Positions 47,701 through 60,823 of a stretch of 64,000 nucleotides of DNA are shown one piece after another (position 1 is the stretch's first letter; each line of letters starts with the position of its first letter). A model generated the notes under the pieces. It was not told the origin of the DNA. It searched no databases and saw only the letters and a list, made by a program, of their open reading frames with translations. Origin of the DNA: Paulownia fortunei (Eukaryota; Streptophyta; Magnoliopsida; Lamiales; Paulowniaceae); assembly GCA_019321725.1 (NCBI GenBank), contig CM033113.1:8432001-8496000 (forward strand). The letters run 5' to 3'. Made by a program: the position numbers and the translations under genes.

Positions 47701-50700
47701 ATACCATTTGACAATGATGAAATGCTTTAAAAATTTCCAGGTGAATCTAGAATATCTTGGACGGGTTGTTTTCAACACCGAGGGCATTCTGTACCCTGAT
47801 AGTGTTGTTGGAACTGATTCTCATACAACCATGATTGATGGATTGGGTGTTGCTGGATGGGGAGTTGGAGGAATTGAAGCTGAGGCAGCAATGCTTGGCC
47901 AGGTAACCAATGCCCTCTTTGCTTTGAAAATTTATCTCTTATTATTAATAATATTCTAAAATTGCATATTAGCTTTACATGTCAGTGAAAGTACGTTTTA
48001 CTATGGCTATTCAGACATCTGAACCAGTTTGCATGCTGGACTTCTTTCCGTAGAAGAACCAATTTTTAAGGGCATCTTTATGCGTATGCTATGCTGATCA
48101 GATATCTTGTGCTATGCTTTTGGTTAACTACCTCTCATTTTTCTACTCAACCTAATGTAAACTATTATTTTCTATGTTGCAATTTCTTTTGTCTCATTTT
48201 ATGGATAGATAGAGATAGTTGAGCCTATATTTATTACTTTTTTTTCCCATTTTCAGCATATACCATTTTGTTTAATATCAATCTTTTTCCTCCTGCAAAT
48301 TGGTAGCCAATGAGCATGGTTCTGCCAGGTGTTGTTGGTTTTAAGTTGTCTGGGAAATTGCGTGATGGCGTTACTGCAACTGATTTGGTTTTAACTGTGA
48401 CCCAAATTTTGAGAAAACATGGTGTGGTTGGCAAGTTTGTTGAGTTTTATGGTAACTCTCTTCTTAACTGGAATACTTCTCTATATGTCTCTCATGTTGG
48501 AGAGGTTGATCCCTATATCTATTCGTCTTCACATGTATAGGTGAGGGTATGGGTAAGTTATCATTGGCAGATAGAGCAACTATTGCAAATATGTCTCCTG
48601 AGTATGGAGCAACCATGGGGTTCTTCCCAGTGGATCATGTCACGCTGCAATACCTGAAATTGACTGGAAGAAGTGATGAGACGGTTGGTGGCATTTTTCT
48701 TTTGTTTCACATTTGGCTGTTAAAAATATATCCACAGGTTTTGACTGCAAAGGTCATGGCATTTGTTTCTTCAACTTGGCTAGGTAGCAATGATTGAGGC
48801 ATACTTGCGGGCAAACAAAATGTTCGTCGACTACAGTGAGGTACGTTGTTTCAAACTTTTGTTTGTTATTCTTAATTTGTAAGTAATGAAGTTGAGCGGC
48901 ATAAATATGGCTTACTGGAGTGGCATTCATTGTACAGCCTCAACAAGAGAGAGTGTACACATCTTATCTGGAGTTGGATCTTGCTGATGTTGAACCTTGT
49001 ATTTCAGGACCTAAAAGGTATGCTTATAAAATGTCTCTGTGGCTCGACCATTGGAGTTGTAAGAGTTTCACTTTTCATATTATAAAGATAAGGTTTTTGG
49101 ATAAATGGGTTCTTGCTATGTGATGTAGGCCTCATGATCGGGTTCCTTTAAAAGATATGAAAGCTGATTGGCATTTGTGTCTCGACAATAAAGTTGGGTT
49201 CAAGGTAAGATGCAAAGTTCTTTCTAAGATTTCTTCGGTCACATCAGTTTGGAACCTGACTGTGTATCACTATTATATTGTGTGAGTAGTGCAAAATAGA
49301 GACCATATTGTTGTCTAAGTAGTATAAATTATTTATTTTTTAATATTTTTTACAATAATCTTGTGTTTACTTTCAACTTTCTTGTATTTATTCTTGCAGG
49401 GGTTTGCTGTACCAAAGGAACAACAGGAGAAAGTTGTACAGTTTTCATACCATGGGCAGCCTGCAGAACTCAAGCATGGAAGTGTTGTTATAGCAGCTAT
49501 TACAAGTTGCACAAACACATCAAACCCAAGTGTGATGCTTGGAGCTGGTCTTGTTGCTAAGAAGGCATGTGAAATGGGGTTAGAGGTTAGTATCACAGTG
49601 TCAGTTGTGCTTGTTATTCGATGTTTTTTTTTCATGATCTGTAGACTGTAGCTGATTGCACTCTGATTATAAGATTCCTATCAACAGAAGCTATTCTGAC
49701 GTGTAGTTTGATGGTCATTGGACAGGTAAAACCATGGGTAAAAACAAGTCTTGCCCCGGGTTCTGGGGTTGTAACGAAATATTTGCTCCAGAGGTACTGT
49801 ATAGGATCTTGCCGGATGTCATTTGTAGATTCTTCTTTTTCTGCTGCTTGGAGTCAGGTGATACACCACTATGGTTAGGTACTGAATTTGATTTATTACC
49901 TCTTGTAGTGGCTTGCAAAAGTACTTGAACCAGCAAGGCTTTCATATTGTTGGCTATGGTTGCACAACTTGTATTGGTAATTCTGGGGATCTTGATGAAT
50001 CAGTTGCTTCTGCTATAGCTGACAATGGTATATTTCCTAAACGCTTTCCCTTTCTTGATTTATTACGCTGAATTGATAAATTTGTCTAGAAATTTGTTTG
50101 TCCCTTCTTCATTAATCAATGGTCACTTGAGCCTTGTATTATCCTGTGTAAACTGGAGTTAGGCAAATCCATATACTTGACTAGGACTGAAGGTGTGATA
50201 ACTTATCTTTTCTGGTTAGTAAAATTGGGTACGTTGAACAAATTGTTTTGCTATAAATTTGGCAATGGTTTTTTCCTCAATTCCCTTGGCCCCACATCAG
50301 AGATTATTTAGAGAGTAAGTTGTTTAAAGCTTTATCATGCATTTCATTTATTTGATAAACACATTGACAAGTTATTGCCACCAACTCAAGGTAACCTTTC
50401 CCTTTTACCTTTTCCTTTTGCTTAAAAGAAAAAGATATTGGCTTGTGTTTTGTTTCCCAAATGCATTTTTGAGGAAAACAAGGCTTTTAACTTGCTTGTA
50501 GATTTGTGTAACTCTGCTTCTGAAACAGTGGTACAAGCTTTTGGCATCTTGCCTGCATAAAAGGAAATGTCAGTTCTATTGATTATTTAGGCATATTGAA
50601 ATTATAGAGTTTAGTGAAATAAAAATTGTTTTAGAATTATCCTTGTTTTTCTTTCTCATGTCCTTGAAAATGGTGCATTTTCGGTAATCTGAACTAAAAT

Positions 50701-53133
50701 TGGGAAAATGTTAACCATGGCCTGTAGTTTGTTTAGCCATATTAAATTGCTGAGAAACTTTAGTTGAACACAGAAGTTGTGGATCTATTAACTTGATGTT
50801 ATGGTTCCTTATCAATGGCTTTATTGTCGTATATTACTAAACTTCTTTGTTTTCCCAGACCTTGTTGCAGCTGCTGTGCTCTCTGGAAATAGGAACTTTG
50901 AAGGTCGTGTTCATCCGCTGACGAGAGCTAACTATCTCGCTTCACCTCCATTAGTTGTGGCTTATGCACTTGCTGGCACGGTATGCGTTAGATTTCTGTA
51001 GGACACCTATTGCACTCTATATATTTAAACAACTGATTGTAGGCAGGTGACTGTCATTTAGATACTATGCTATACAAATGGAAGGGTCTGTTGATCCAAC
51101 TACCATTAAATCCCGTTGGCTGGATCTTTGCACAAATATGTGAATCAGTTGCATATATGCTGATCAAATGACAAGATTTCAATTTATGTTGGTATAAGAT
51201 CCACAATTCCCTCCTTTCCTTCAAGGGTGGTATGGGGGGGCCTGGTTTGTTGGTTTTAAGTTGTTCTCTGGTGAGATATCATTTGATACATCTTAAGCAT
51301 TCTGTTTATCACTGCATTTTCCATCGTATGTGGGCCATAAATTTCATCAGAAATCTTTTCCTGATTCTTCCTTCTTATGCTGTATTTTCCAGGTTGACAT
51401 TGACTTTGAGAAAGAGCCAATTGGAACTGGAAAAGATGGAAAAAGTGTTTATTTCAAGGATATCTGGCCTACGAGTGAAGAAATTGCACAGGTAATTTTT
51501 TTTTCCTTGCTTTTCCTTTTTCCTTCATAGATATGTATTTATATTTATATTAACAGAATCAGGGCTATTATTATCACAAAAATCAAACTTGAATGTGTAC
51601 TTCCTTGTGTAGGTTGTTCAATCTAGCGTTCTTCCTGAAATGTTCAAGAGTACTTATGAGGCCATTACGAAAGGCAATCAATTCTGGAATCAGTTATCAG
51701 TACCTTCATCAAGTCTTTATGGGTGGGACTCGGACTCAACGTACATCCACAAGCCTCCATATTTCAATGGCATGACAATGGACCCACCTGGTCCCCGTGG
51801 AGTGAAGGATGCTTATTGCTTGCTGTTGTTTGGGGACAGTATCACTACTGATCACATCTCTCCCGCTGGAAGTATCCACAAAGAAAGTCCCGCTGCAAAG
51901 TATTTGATGGAGCGTGGTGTTGACCGAAAGGATTTCAATTCTTATGGTAGCCGTCGTGGCAATGATGAGGTGATGGCTAGGGGTACCTTTGCCAATATTC
52001 GAATAGTAAACAAACTGCTGAATGGAGAAGTGGGCCCAAAGACCATTCACATTCCAACAGGGGAGAAACTTTATGTGTACGATGCTGCAATGGTAAGAGT
52101 TTGTAATTAAGCATGCATGCATTGTCCTCCCACCCTGCAGCAGGCACAGCAGGGAATAAAATAACAGTAGGAGTGGATCTTGTGAAAGATAATTAACTAC
52201 AACTTATATTACTGTATTGCCGTCGGTTGTAGTCTATGTACTAATGCTAAATACATGTTTTCTCAGAGATACAAGTCAGCTGGGCAGGATACCATTGTTC
52301 TGGCTGGAGCAGAATATGGAAGCGGTAGTTCTCGAGACTGGGCTGCCAAGGGACCAATGCTTCAGGTGAGTGGTATTTTGCAATATTTTGTCAATTTATG
52401 ATGTACAGCTGTTTTATTCAGTGGCCAATTTTTTAACTACTACGCTTGGTATCTTTTGTTTATAAACTCAGGGTGTGAAAGCGGTGATTGCCAAGAGTTT
52501 TGAGAGGATTCATCGTAGTAACTTAGTTGGCATGGGTATTGTTCCACTTTGCTTCAAGCCTGGTGAGGATGCAGATACACTTGGTTTGACAGGTCATGAG
52601 CGCTACACCATAGACCTTCCAACAAAAACAAGTGATATTAGGCCAGGACAAGATATTACCGTGACAACAGATAATGGAAAATCTTTTACATGTACCTTAC
52701 GATTTGACACAGAGGTAAACGTCTGGCACCTTGTTTCTGAAATTTTGGGTCCTTATCGGTGCATGAGTTTTAGGGTTTTCCATAATCAAGTAAGTTATAC
52801 AAAATATTTAGTCGTGAAAGTTTGGATAGAATATGGCTTTTCTGAGTGCAAGGGTGAAGGATCTGTGCTGCTTAAGGATGATGCTCTAATTATTTTGGTA
52901 GATTTATTGCTATTCCAATCGGCAGTTGATTGTGTCCTACATGATGATCCATATTTTTTAGATTTGAGAGAGAACATTGAAGAAGATATAAGACAAGTGT
53001 GTGATGGAGCTATTTTACTGTCCACCTTGTGATGGCTTACAATTTATTTCAATTGCTTCTGCAGGTTGAACTGACATACTTTGACCATGGAGGCATCCTT
53101 CAGTATGTCATTCGTAATTTAACCAAACAGTGA
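44763..53133 (+). CDS. ACO: Aconitate hydratase, mitochondrial type (EC 4.2.1.3)
   Basis: Interconverts citrate and isocitrate through a [4Fe-4S] cluster. Twenty exons: 44763-45099, 46309-46413, 46713-46873, 46971-47063, 47374-47559, 47741-47902, 48307-48451, 48541-48683, 48784-48840, 48938-49017, 49129-49204, 49400-49585, 49726-49793, 49909-50027, 50859-50980, 51393-51491, 51613-52092, 52267-52365, 52472-52714, 53065-53133. All junctions are GT-AG and in frame, giving 1009 residues. Cluster ligands are visible as SCTNTS (C552) and [10 protein letters not shown] (C618, C621); the swivel domain has [17 protein letters not shown] and [16 protein letters not shown]. Residues 1 to about 100 are Ser/Arg-rich as in a mitochondrial presequence, matching Arabidopsis ACO2/ACO3 rather than the shorter ACO1. 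An internal ATG (codon 112) before ASEHPF could start a form without the presequence. Confidence 0.97.
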
Positions 53134-54930
53134 AACCTACTGAAGATAGGAGTCTCAGCTTTGTGGTCTGTCAATTTTCCTCATCTTGCAGAACTCTTGG
53201 TATTTTATATGGTGAATAAATGCTTCTTTGAAAATTACTGGAATCAATGTGGTCAATGCTTGAGAAGCTATACTTTTTCCTCATCCACTAAGGGCTTCAA
53301 TAATGGTGGGAAATTTACCTGGTTTTAACTCCAGGCCATGGCCGGAATTTTACATGGTTTCAACATATATGTTGTTTTGCTTTTAGTGAAAGAAAAGTAA
53401 TTTATATACGCCTTCTATTCCCAGCCAATATTTGGTTAGATCGGATGTGCTCTTTGGTCACCACGTCTCATCTCGTTGTACTGGTCTTGGTGACCATTTT
53501 TATTGGATACGTTTGCTTGTTTCCATTTGTATTGAACTGTTCGGCTAGAATTGCATTTATCTGCTGGCACATGAAAAGATAAAACCGTTTATCCGCTCAA
53601 CTATTGTTTTCGCAACAAATTAGAGTTTCTGCCTCAAAATGCAATTGATTTCTAGGCCAGCACCAAGAAATTCAAGTAGAATTCTTTATTCATTCTCTCT
53701 CTAGATTTAATGAAGACAAAACTATGCGATAAAAAGTGTAGTAGTTAATCTAATATATGCAAAGGATTAACTGTGATGAAATAAAAAGTCCAAAACAAAC
53801 ATTCAAGGAAATCTAGCCCTTAACTGGATGAGGATTCAACAGCACAATGTGCGGTATGCTGGTCAAACTCGTCGTCTTCATCGTCCAATCTGTAATCTGC
53901 TGCGGCAATGACTCACTGCTGTTGCCACTTATTTTGAGAGTGGTACTTGGCCTCTATATTGAGAATGGTACTTGGCGTGATGTCAAGGATCAAATTTTAT
54001 TCCTCTCTTCGTTTCTGTTGTAAGATTTGAATTTTAAAAAAAAAAATTGTAATCTGCTGCTGTGATGGATAACAAGCTAAAATCAAGGCATACTTTTAGG
54101 AGTATATTAGAATTACTTGGTGAAAGCAAGTACTTGAGAAGCTAATTAATGACTCATTCCGCTTCAATTTGGAAAGACGACCAATTTTCTACCACGGATA
54201 TTAAAAGGGAAAAAAAATAACGGAAGAAGATCAATATTCTATCCACTTCCTCATGGTGGCATGCAACTGGTGCGAAAATAATGTCCCATGTATGATGTAT
54301 CGTACCATGGGGTACTTAGTCATTTAGGCCGACAATTTGACAAAAATTGAATTCACAATCATTTTGTAGTTGAAGCTCTTAGCTATAAGTACAAACCATT
54401 TGCTATCAAGACATTGAGATCGCGAATAATAGTTTTACGATGACCTGGGCGCTCTTTAAATACTAGAGATGAAACCAAATAACTCGAGAACTTTCAGTAT
54501 AAACACATGTTAGAATCATTGAGAATATGTCAATTTACCACCCGGTTTTGCTGCCGCTGCCAAATGAATAAATCATTTATCCCTACTGCACCCAAAATTC
54601 CAAAATGAAAAAAGACTTGCAATAAGAAGTTCTCAACTTATATATGTATCATGTATTTTTGGAATGTACAACAAGAGAATCCGAAGACGGGGAACATTGA
54701 TCTGTATAACCTTCAGTCATCCTAACACTACACAGGTATCAAGACAAAAAATTCATCATTGGCACGAGTAAATCAGACTCTGGATTGGCTCCAAGAGGCA
54801 CATATATGCCTGTTGACGACATCCCAGTATATATAACTTCTCTCCTCAAATTTGACACACCATGCGATCTCCATAAGCAACTGATGCGACTTTGAACAAC
54901 AAACTGCAATTCTTCTCAGCGAATTTTTCC
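53134..54930. other. Spacer between convergent aconitase and LRR genes
   Basis: Holds the aconitase 3' UTR (first few hundred bases) and the 3' flank of the minus-strand LRR gene. Between them is unremarkable AT-rich sequence with a short duplicated phrase (agagtggtacttggc / gagaatggtacttggc) near 53936-53975. No further gene. Confidence 0.45.
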
Positions 54931-57900
54931 TCACAAATTCCTGAGGTTCACAGATCGGGTAGCTTTTGAAGCAAGTGCCAATGCTTTCGCTCTTGAATCC
55001 ATCATTACCCATTCCCTCTCAGCACGTCGTTGATGTTGCCTTGCATTCTTTGCTCTCTTCGGTGCTAACCGAGTATCTCTCTCCAAAAATGCTAACCTAA
55101 ACTTTTCAGCCACGGATAATTCATTAGGAGTTGCAACTGGTGGAAGAGCAGTCCTAGATGTATTAAACCCAGATACTGCCCAAGTTTTTGATCAATATCT
55201 TTAACGATTGGGTCATCCAATACAAATTGCAATAATGCTTCTTGGGGAACTTCAGTGCCCCTGAAGCCCAAAAGGGATGGCTTCGGATTTACTACAATTC
55301 GTGGACATTCAATGGTTAATGTCTCCTGTGAATCCTTATCAATTTTTGGCTGCAAAAGAAAAAATAGTAGTAATTAGTCAAATAGTAGAGTTGCTGAACT
55401 ACTGCTTCCAATTTACACATGTTGTTGGCATCTTAATCTAAATCACGACCCAAGTCAATTTGTGCTGCAATTACACATTAAAAGCATGAAAATTTCAAAT
55501 GCAAGGAAAAGCATACCCAGACAAGCCAGCGCAGTGATTGTGCACCATGAGTCAACTCCACAGCATCAAGCTCCTCCCACGATTCTCCCTCCACATCATT
55601 GAGGTTAGGCTTTAAGAGACTCAGGCATCTGCGGGCAATGTAGTCGCTCCTCAGGCAACCTCTGCAACACTAACTTTGATTCATTCCTGTTATGAGGTTT
55701 ATCCCCCACGTCAAACCCAACAAATTGGGCCACTACACCACATAGAATAAGGACGCCAGTAACTATTTTAAACCAGACAGCCCTTTAGTTCCCAGGCCAT
55801 ACAAGTCGGACTAATCAGACCATATGTGAACAGTCACATAACTAGCATATATTTGATGCATCAAAAAGAGAAATATGATACAAACTCAATATTGGTTGTA
55901 GATTTCAGCCAACACCACAATAGAATATGGATTTTCATGTTCTTGATGGCTCCAACATAGAAGGAAAAAGATAAAGATTATAAGGTGAAACAAAAGGAAG
56001 ATTTTTATTGACTTTTGGGTGCAATTGTGAGATAAGCCAAACAACTGAAATAAAGATATGGTCATTTGATTTAGGATACCATAAGGCCCAAGCCAGGAAG
56101 AACAAGAAATGTCAAACCTTACATTATGCCATTTGATAGCTCACTTTTGACCTACAAAGGGATTTCTAATAAATAATAAGCTGAATTATTCTCCAGTTCC
56201 AAGTCAATCAAATAGGACAGCCCAGTTTTTGCAACTACCAATGATGCCCAAAGAAACATCACCAAGGTAGTTAATAGTAGGGAACAATTTAGAAGTATAT
56301 TCAATCAATAAAACCCTACGTAGTGGGTTGCATTTCAAGATCTAGATAAAACAAAATTCTAAATTGAGTTGAGTTGGTCGACGGCACAAGGCTCGTTCCA
56401 ATTTTTCTTGGCTTACGCGTGAACTAAGGCTTTAAAAAAAGAGGGTTCGCTTACTTAGGTCAATCAATCTATGGACCTATGACATAAATGAAGAAACCTT
56501 CACAAACTGCCGTAGGTTACATTTGCTTCATTCTGCATAGTAATGCAATACATGTTTGTTGAGTCCCTCTGAAAAATGGAAATACAAATTAAAACTTTTT
56601 AAAGCATGCAAATGTGGCTGCATCATGTATTGACATGATGCAGTACCCAATAATTTATTATTCTAACTATCTTGGAACGTATTTTGAATTCGTACCTTCT
56701 TAATTGGGAAATGGCCCAGGAATCTAAACATGGGTTTCTTCTCACTAAATACCAATGGATTCCTAAAAGATGTGTCTTTCACAGAAAAATCTGAACCAAA
56801 AGAAAGCAAATGTGAATTCTCATAAGTAACAATTAATGAGAACTTCTCCTTGGAATTTCGAATTCTCAAAAGTTCAATTCCTAGCAAAGGAAGAAGCCCT
56901 ATCAAAATACATCTTAAGAAATTTAACCTACCAAAACCTAAAGCTTCTGTATTAGACAAAGGCTTACGACTTAATCTGTTATCCACGAGAGTGGCCTCCA
57001 AAATTCACGCATAAGGCCAAAATACACATAAAGCCAACACATTCTAGGTGGAAAAGAAAGCATGGCATAAGGCAGGCCAAAGCACAACAAATAGTCACGC
57101 ATCTCCACCCTACACTCAGTCATAAAAGCCTAATTGCGTGTAACAAAATCGAAATATCTTAATGAAGGAATCCAAAAATCCAATTCCCACAGTTACCCTG
57201 ATTAGCATCAATATAATTGATTAACGCACATTTACTAGATAAGAACCCATCTCATGCAAGCACTGTTTTGCATTTTCCATTGATTGCCTGAATTCTTCTT
57301 TCCCCAAGTCCCACTTTTCCTTTTCGGGTGCTCATGATCTTCTCTTATTACTCCCTAACACTTTTCTCCATTATGCTGATACATATGCCTACCAATATTG
57401 TCCCAATAAAGAAAAATATTATATGCAACATACAGAGGCATTGAGACAACATAAGCAAGCAACATGTATGGCCTGTTTGAGTTTTGTATATTTTCCATTG
57501 ATTGCCTCAACTATTCTTTCCCAAGTTCGACTTTTCCTTTCAAGCAACTCATCATCTTCCCTTACTACTCTCTAACACTTTTCTCCATTATGCTGCTATA
57601 TATGCCTACCATTAGTAGCCCAATTAAGAAAAACTTAACATGCAAGACATATAAGCATTAAGACAACATAAGTAAGCAACATGTATGATTGCAGTATTCA
57701 AGATTTTGATGGGACAGAGTACAGAAGTTTAGCTGTTTGGGATGAGTGTATACCCCCATCTCAATATCTCAAGTGAATGACAAAGTTGAAGAAGTTTAGA
57801 AACTCCTGTTGGCGTAAGTCTTCTGCACAGACTGAAAATACAAAAATTCAAAAAAAAAAAAAAAGTCTCAATAAAAATTAAAGATTTTGCAAACCGAACT

Positions 57901-58908
57901 TGATTATGACATGAAACACACGTATTAGGTCAGTCACTCAAAATGATCCCAGTAAGCCACCTCAGTGCTACTGAAAGAATATTAAATAGACATCTGCTCA
58001 ATTCAAAATGATAACAACATTATTCTCACCAACAATTTTTTTTTTCCATTTCATTCTTAATCTGTACTACATGGATTAACTTATGCATAGTCAGAGGGAA
58101 GAAACTAAGATTTACTTAAAAGCTACCTTATATCCACAGCTCTTAGGTTTTGGCAGATGTTCACAACATGACAAAGCCCAGAATCTGAAACATCTGAACC
58201 AGATATATCTAGTATCTCCAATGAACTATCAGCCAAGGCAATGACAATGTCATCATTCAGTAGCTTTCTTCTTCTGGCAATTGCCAGCAATACCATCTAT
58301 ATAATGACAAATCAAAATTTGAACATGTCAAAGCCACCAAAAAAAAAAAAAATAGGGTCCCTAACATTACAAAATTATTATTAGAAAAAAAATAAAATGA
58401 GACCAACAGTCTTCTGCTACACCAGACCTGATCGCTAGAATTGGTCAGCAAAAGTGAAACGGCTGTTCAAATTCAGTTCATTAAAAACAATAAAACCGAG
58501 TACACTAGAATTCTCAATTTCTACCTTAATATCGGAAGGAAAAGTGAGGGCAATCTCAGCCAAGTCATCAATAATGTCCTCAAGATTGCTACCCACGACT
58601 CCCAGACACAAGCTCAACAAGCTCGGCGGCGACTTTCCCTTATTCGAAACCAAGAATTCTGCAAAACCCAAAAGTTCCAAGAAGCTCAATTTACAGCACA
58701 AAAGATGACTTAGGCCCACATAGTTTTAGCGACAATTTCTCAAAGCCCAGAAATTTTAAAAAAGAAAATATCAATACGTACGGGATTGAACAGCGAAGCC
58801 GATTGAATTTTGGGTCAACTTCGGACTGACGGTATTATCGTCCAATTGGAGATTACGCAAAGAAGGGGTCAGACTTTCAGTAGAGTCGTTGGCTTTCCCT
58901 TTTTCCAT
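54931..58908 (-). CDS. RNI-like leucine-rich-repeat protein, frameshifted in the last exon
   Basis: Exons (minus strand): 58908-58782, 58658-58525, 58296-58127, 57831-57754, 55661-55517, then 55349 to the end. Phases agree throughout. Visible features are LLSLCLGVVGSNLEDIIDDL, a basic ARRRKLLNDD, two or three LRR-like segments (SLEILDISGSDVSDSGL, NLRAVDIR, LCHSLEILRWGGC), then LNDVEGESWEELD and SLRWLVWPKIDKDS. The order resembles plant RNase-inhibitor-like LRR proteins of unknown function. In the last exon the frame breaks near 55184-55194: the original frame stops at 55092 (303 residues), while the conserved-looking basic C-terminus (RDTRLAPKRAKNARQHQRRA) lies in another frame ending at 54931 (about 357 residues if the frame were whole). 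This is either a one-base deletion or a sequence error. No function is claimed. Confidence 0.8.
57272..57685. repeat. 218-bp-period tandem duplication in an LRR-gene intron
   Basis: The block 57272-57469 recurs at 57490-57685. Both begin ATTTTCCATTGATTGCCT and contain AACACTTTTCTCCATTATGCTG, and their ends share GACAACATAAG.AAGCAACATGTATG, with moderate divergence between. It lies in the long fourth intron (55662-57753). Confidence 0.9.
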
Positions 58909-60823
58909 GAAGGACGAACTCGGAAAGGAGAGGCGGTAGCAAATGGATTTACAGGCAAAAATCTGGAATTTCGCCTGTTTCCCTTTGCCGGGTCAGTTTT
59001 TCGGGTAGATGACCTTGGGTTTGAGAATCGGTTTAAAATAGAAATGGTTCTGCTATGTTGGGCTCGGCGATTCTATATCCACTGACCTCTGTTCCTGTAA
59101 TTTCTTTATGGAAACAAATTATTTAATAATACTAATATCTTCTTAATTAATTTTGATGGATAAATACGTTGACTATTTTGCTCTTAGGATGCTGCCTCAT
59201 TTACAAAATAAGTTAGGATTTACGTATTTTTTATATGGGTTATGTTCGACCCGGTGATTATGATCTACCATGATCTTAAGATTTGGGTTAAAACGATGTT
59301 TGATCGGTGGCTACAATCAACTAATGATTAGGTGGGATGATGCCATTTGTTCAAAGTTTATGTGCAATAGGTTGTCACTGAGTGCTTATAAATATTCTTC
59401 AATTATTATAATAAAGAGGTATGTGATTTTTAATTTTTAATTTATATTTATTTAATTTTTTTTCAAACTCAACCTATTTTAAATATTAAAGAATTTTATA
59501 TAGAACAATAGCAATAAATTTAACATGTTTTTTATATAAGTTAGTTAGTTTTTAAACAGCGGATCACACCCAACCCATTGGATTTGACTTGAACTGAGTC
59601 TAATCAAATTTATCAGTGAATGTATTAAAGCAATAATGACATAACAGTACAATCAATTGTGCAAAATAAATAAATAAATAAGAAAAAGAAAAGTAACATA
59701 ATGATTTAGAAAAAGTTGGCTATTTAGTATTTACAAATACATTAATAAAATGTCATTCTTAGAGAAATATATATTTGTTGACCATAACCATTGTGACACT
59801 AATTTATTGACTCAACATGCCCTTCGTAACCTTTTTTTTTTTCGTGGTTTAGTTTACTTATTTGTTTTCATATCTATATTATTAAAAGACTACTTTTTTT
59901 ATCCCATTATTTTTTTATTATAATTTTCACAAATAAAAGATGATTTTTTTTATATAACTCAAATATTTATGCTTAATTTGATTAATTTTTGGAATGGATC
60001 ATCTTCCCCTTAATTCGACCACCATGTAAATGTTAGTGTGTAAATAGCTTATACACACTTGAAGTGAATATTTAATGATAACTCTTATCATTATACAGTC
60101 GTTCACTCCATATGTGGCCCAATTATGAGATTCGAAAATTCACCCACAAAAAAACACACTGGGTTAAATTGCTTAATGGAAAAATCGAACATCTGATCCT
60201 CCCAAAAATGCCCCAACTTATGGCCAGAATATCTCAAGCTTTGAAAAATATATAAATATGGAAAATAAATAGAGCCAAGTTGAATTCAAAAATACTTCCT
60301 CCTCACCTTATTATATGAGTTATGAAATTTGTATTATAATTTATTTTATGAAAATGAGCTGAAGCTTTTTTTAATAACTTTCTTAATCTTATACTTAGAG
60401 ATTACTTTCTTTATAAAGGCAATCAAGATGATCATCACATATATAGGCATAAATTTTATGATCTTGGACATTACTCAAACAAAAATTCAATTTTTTTTTC
60501 TTGATAAATGATATTGGACAGTATTTAGTCATATATATTTCTTCGCTCCTCCTTTTAACATTTGTTAAAGTCCTGGGGCTCCTCTGACATTTTGTTGGAA
60601 TTAAAGGGGCAGGAAAAAGTCCAAAAACTAGTCTAAGTACAAGGTCTACCAGAACGCTGTCGTTTCGCGTCTACTTTTTGCCCCAATTTGAAATTCGAGG
60701 CCGGCGGAAAGAAATAAAAGTATGAAACTGTTTGATGAGTATATTGAACTGAAACTGAATTTCTCCAGAATTAGGGAAGGAAAAAGAAAAAAACACAGAA
60801 AAGGAGACATTTTAACTTAATCG
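58909..60823. other. Spacer between divergent LRR and AUG4 genes
   Basis: The left side holds the 5' flank of the minus-strand LRR gene and the right side the promoter and 5' UTR of the augmin subunit gene. The middle is AT-rich with no recognised element. Confidence 0.45.

Noticed and set aside
52795..53025. Minus-strand open frame opposite the last aconitase intron
   Set aside because: No family match; best explained as a shadow of the open plus-strand frame.
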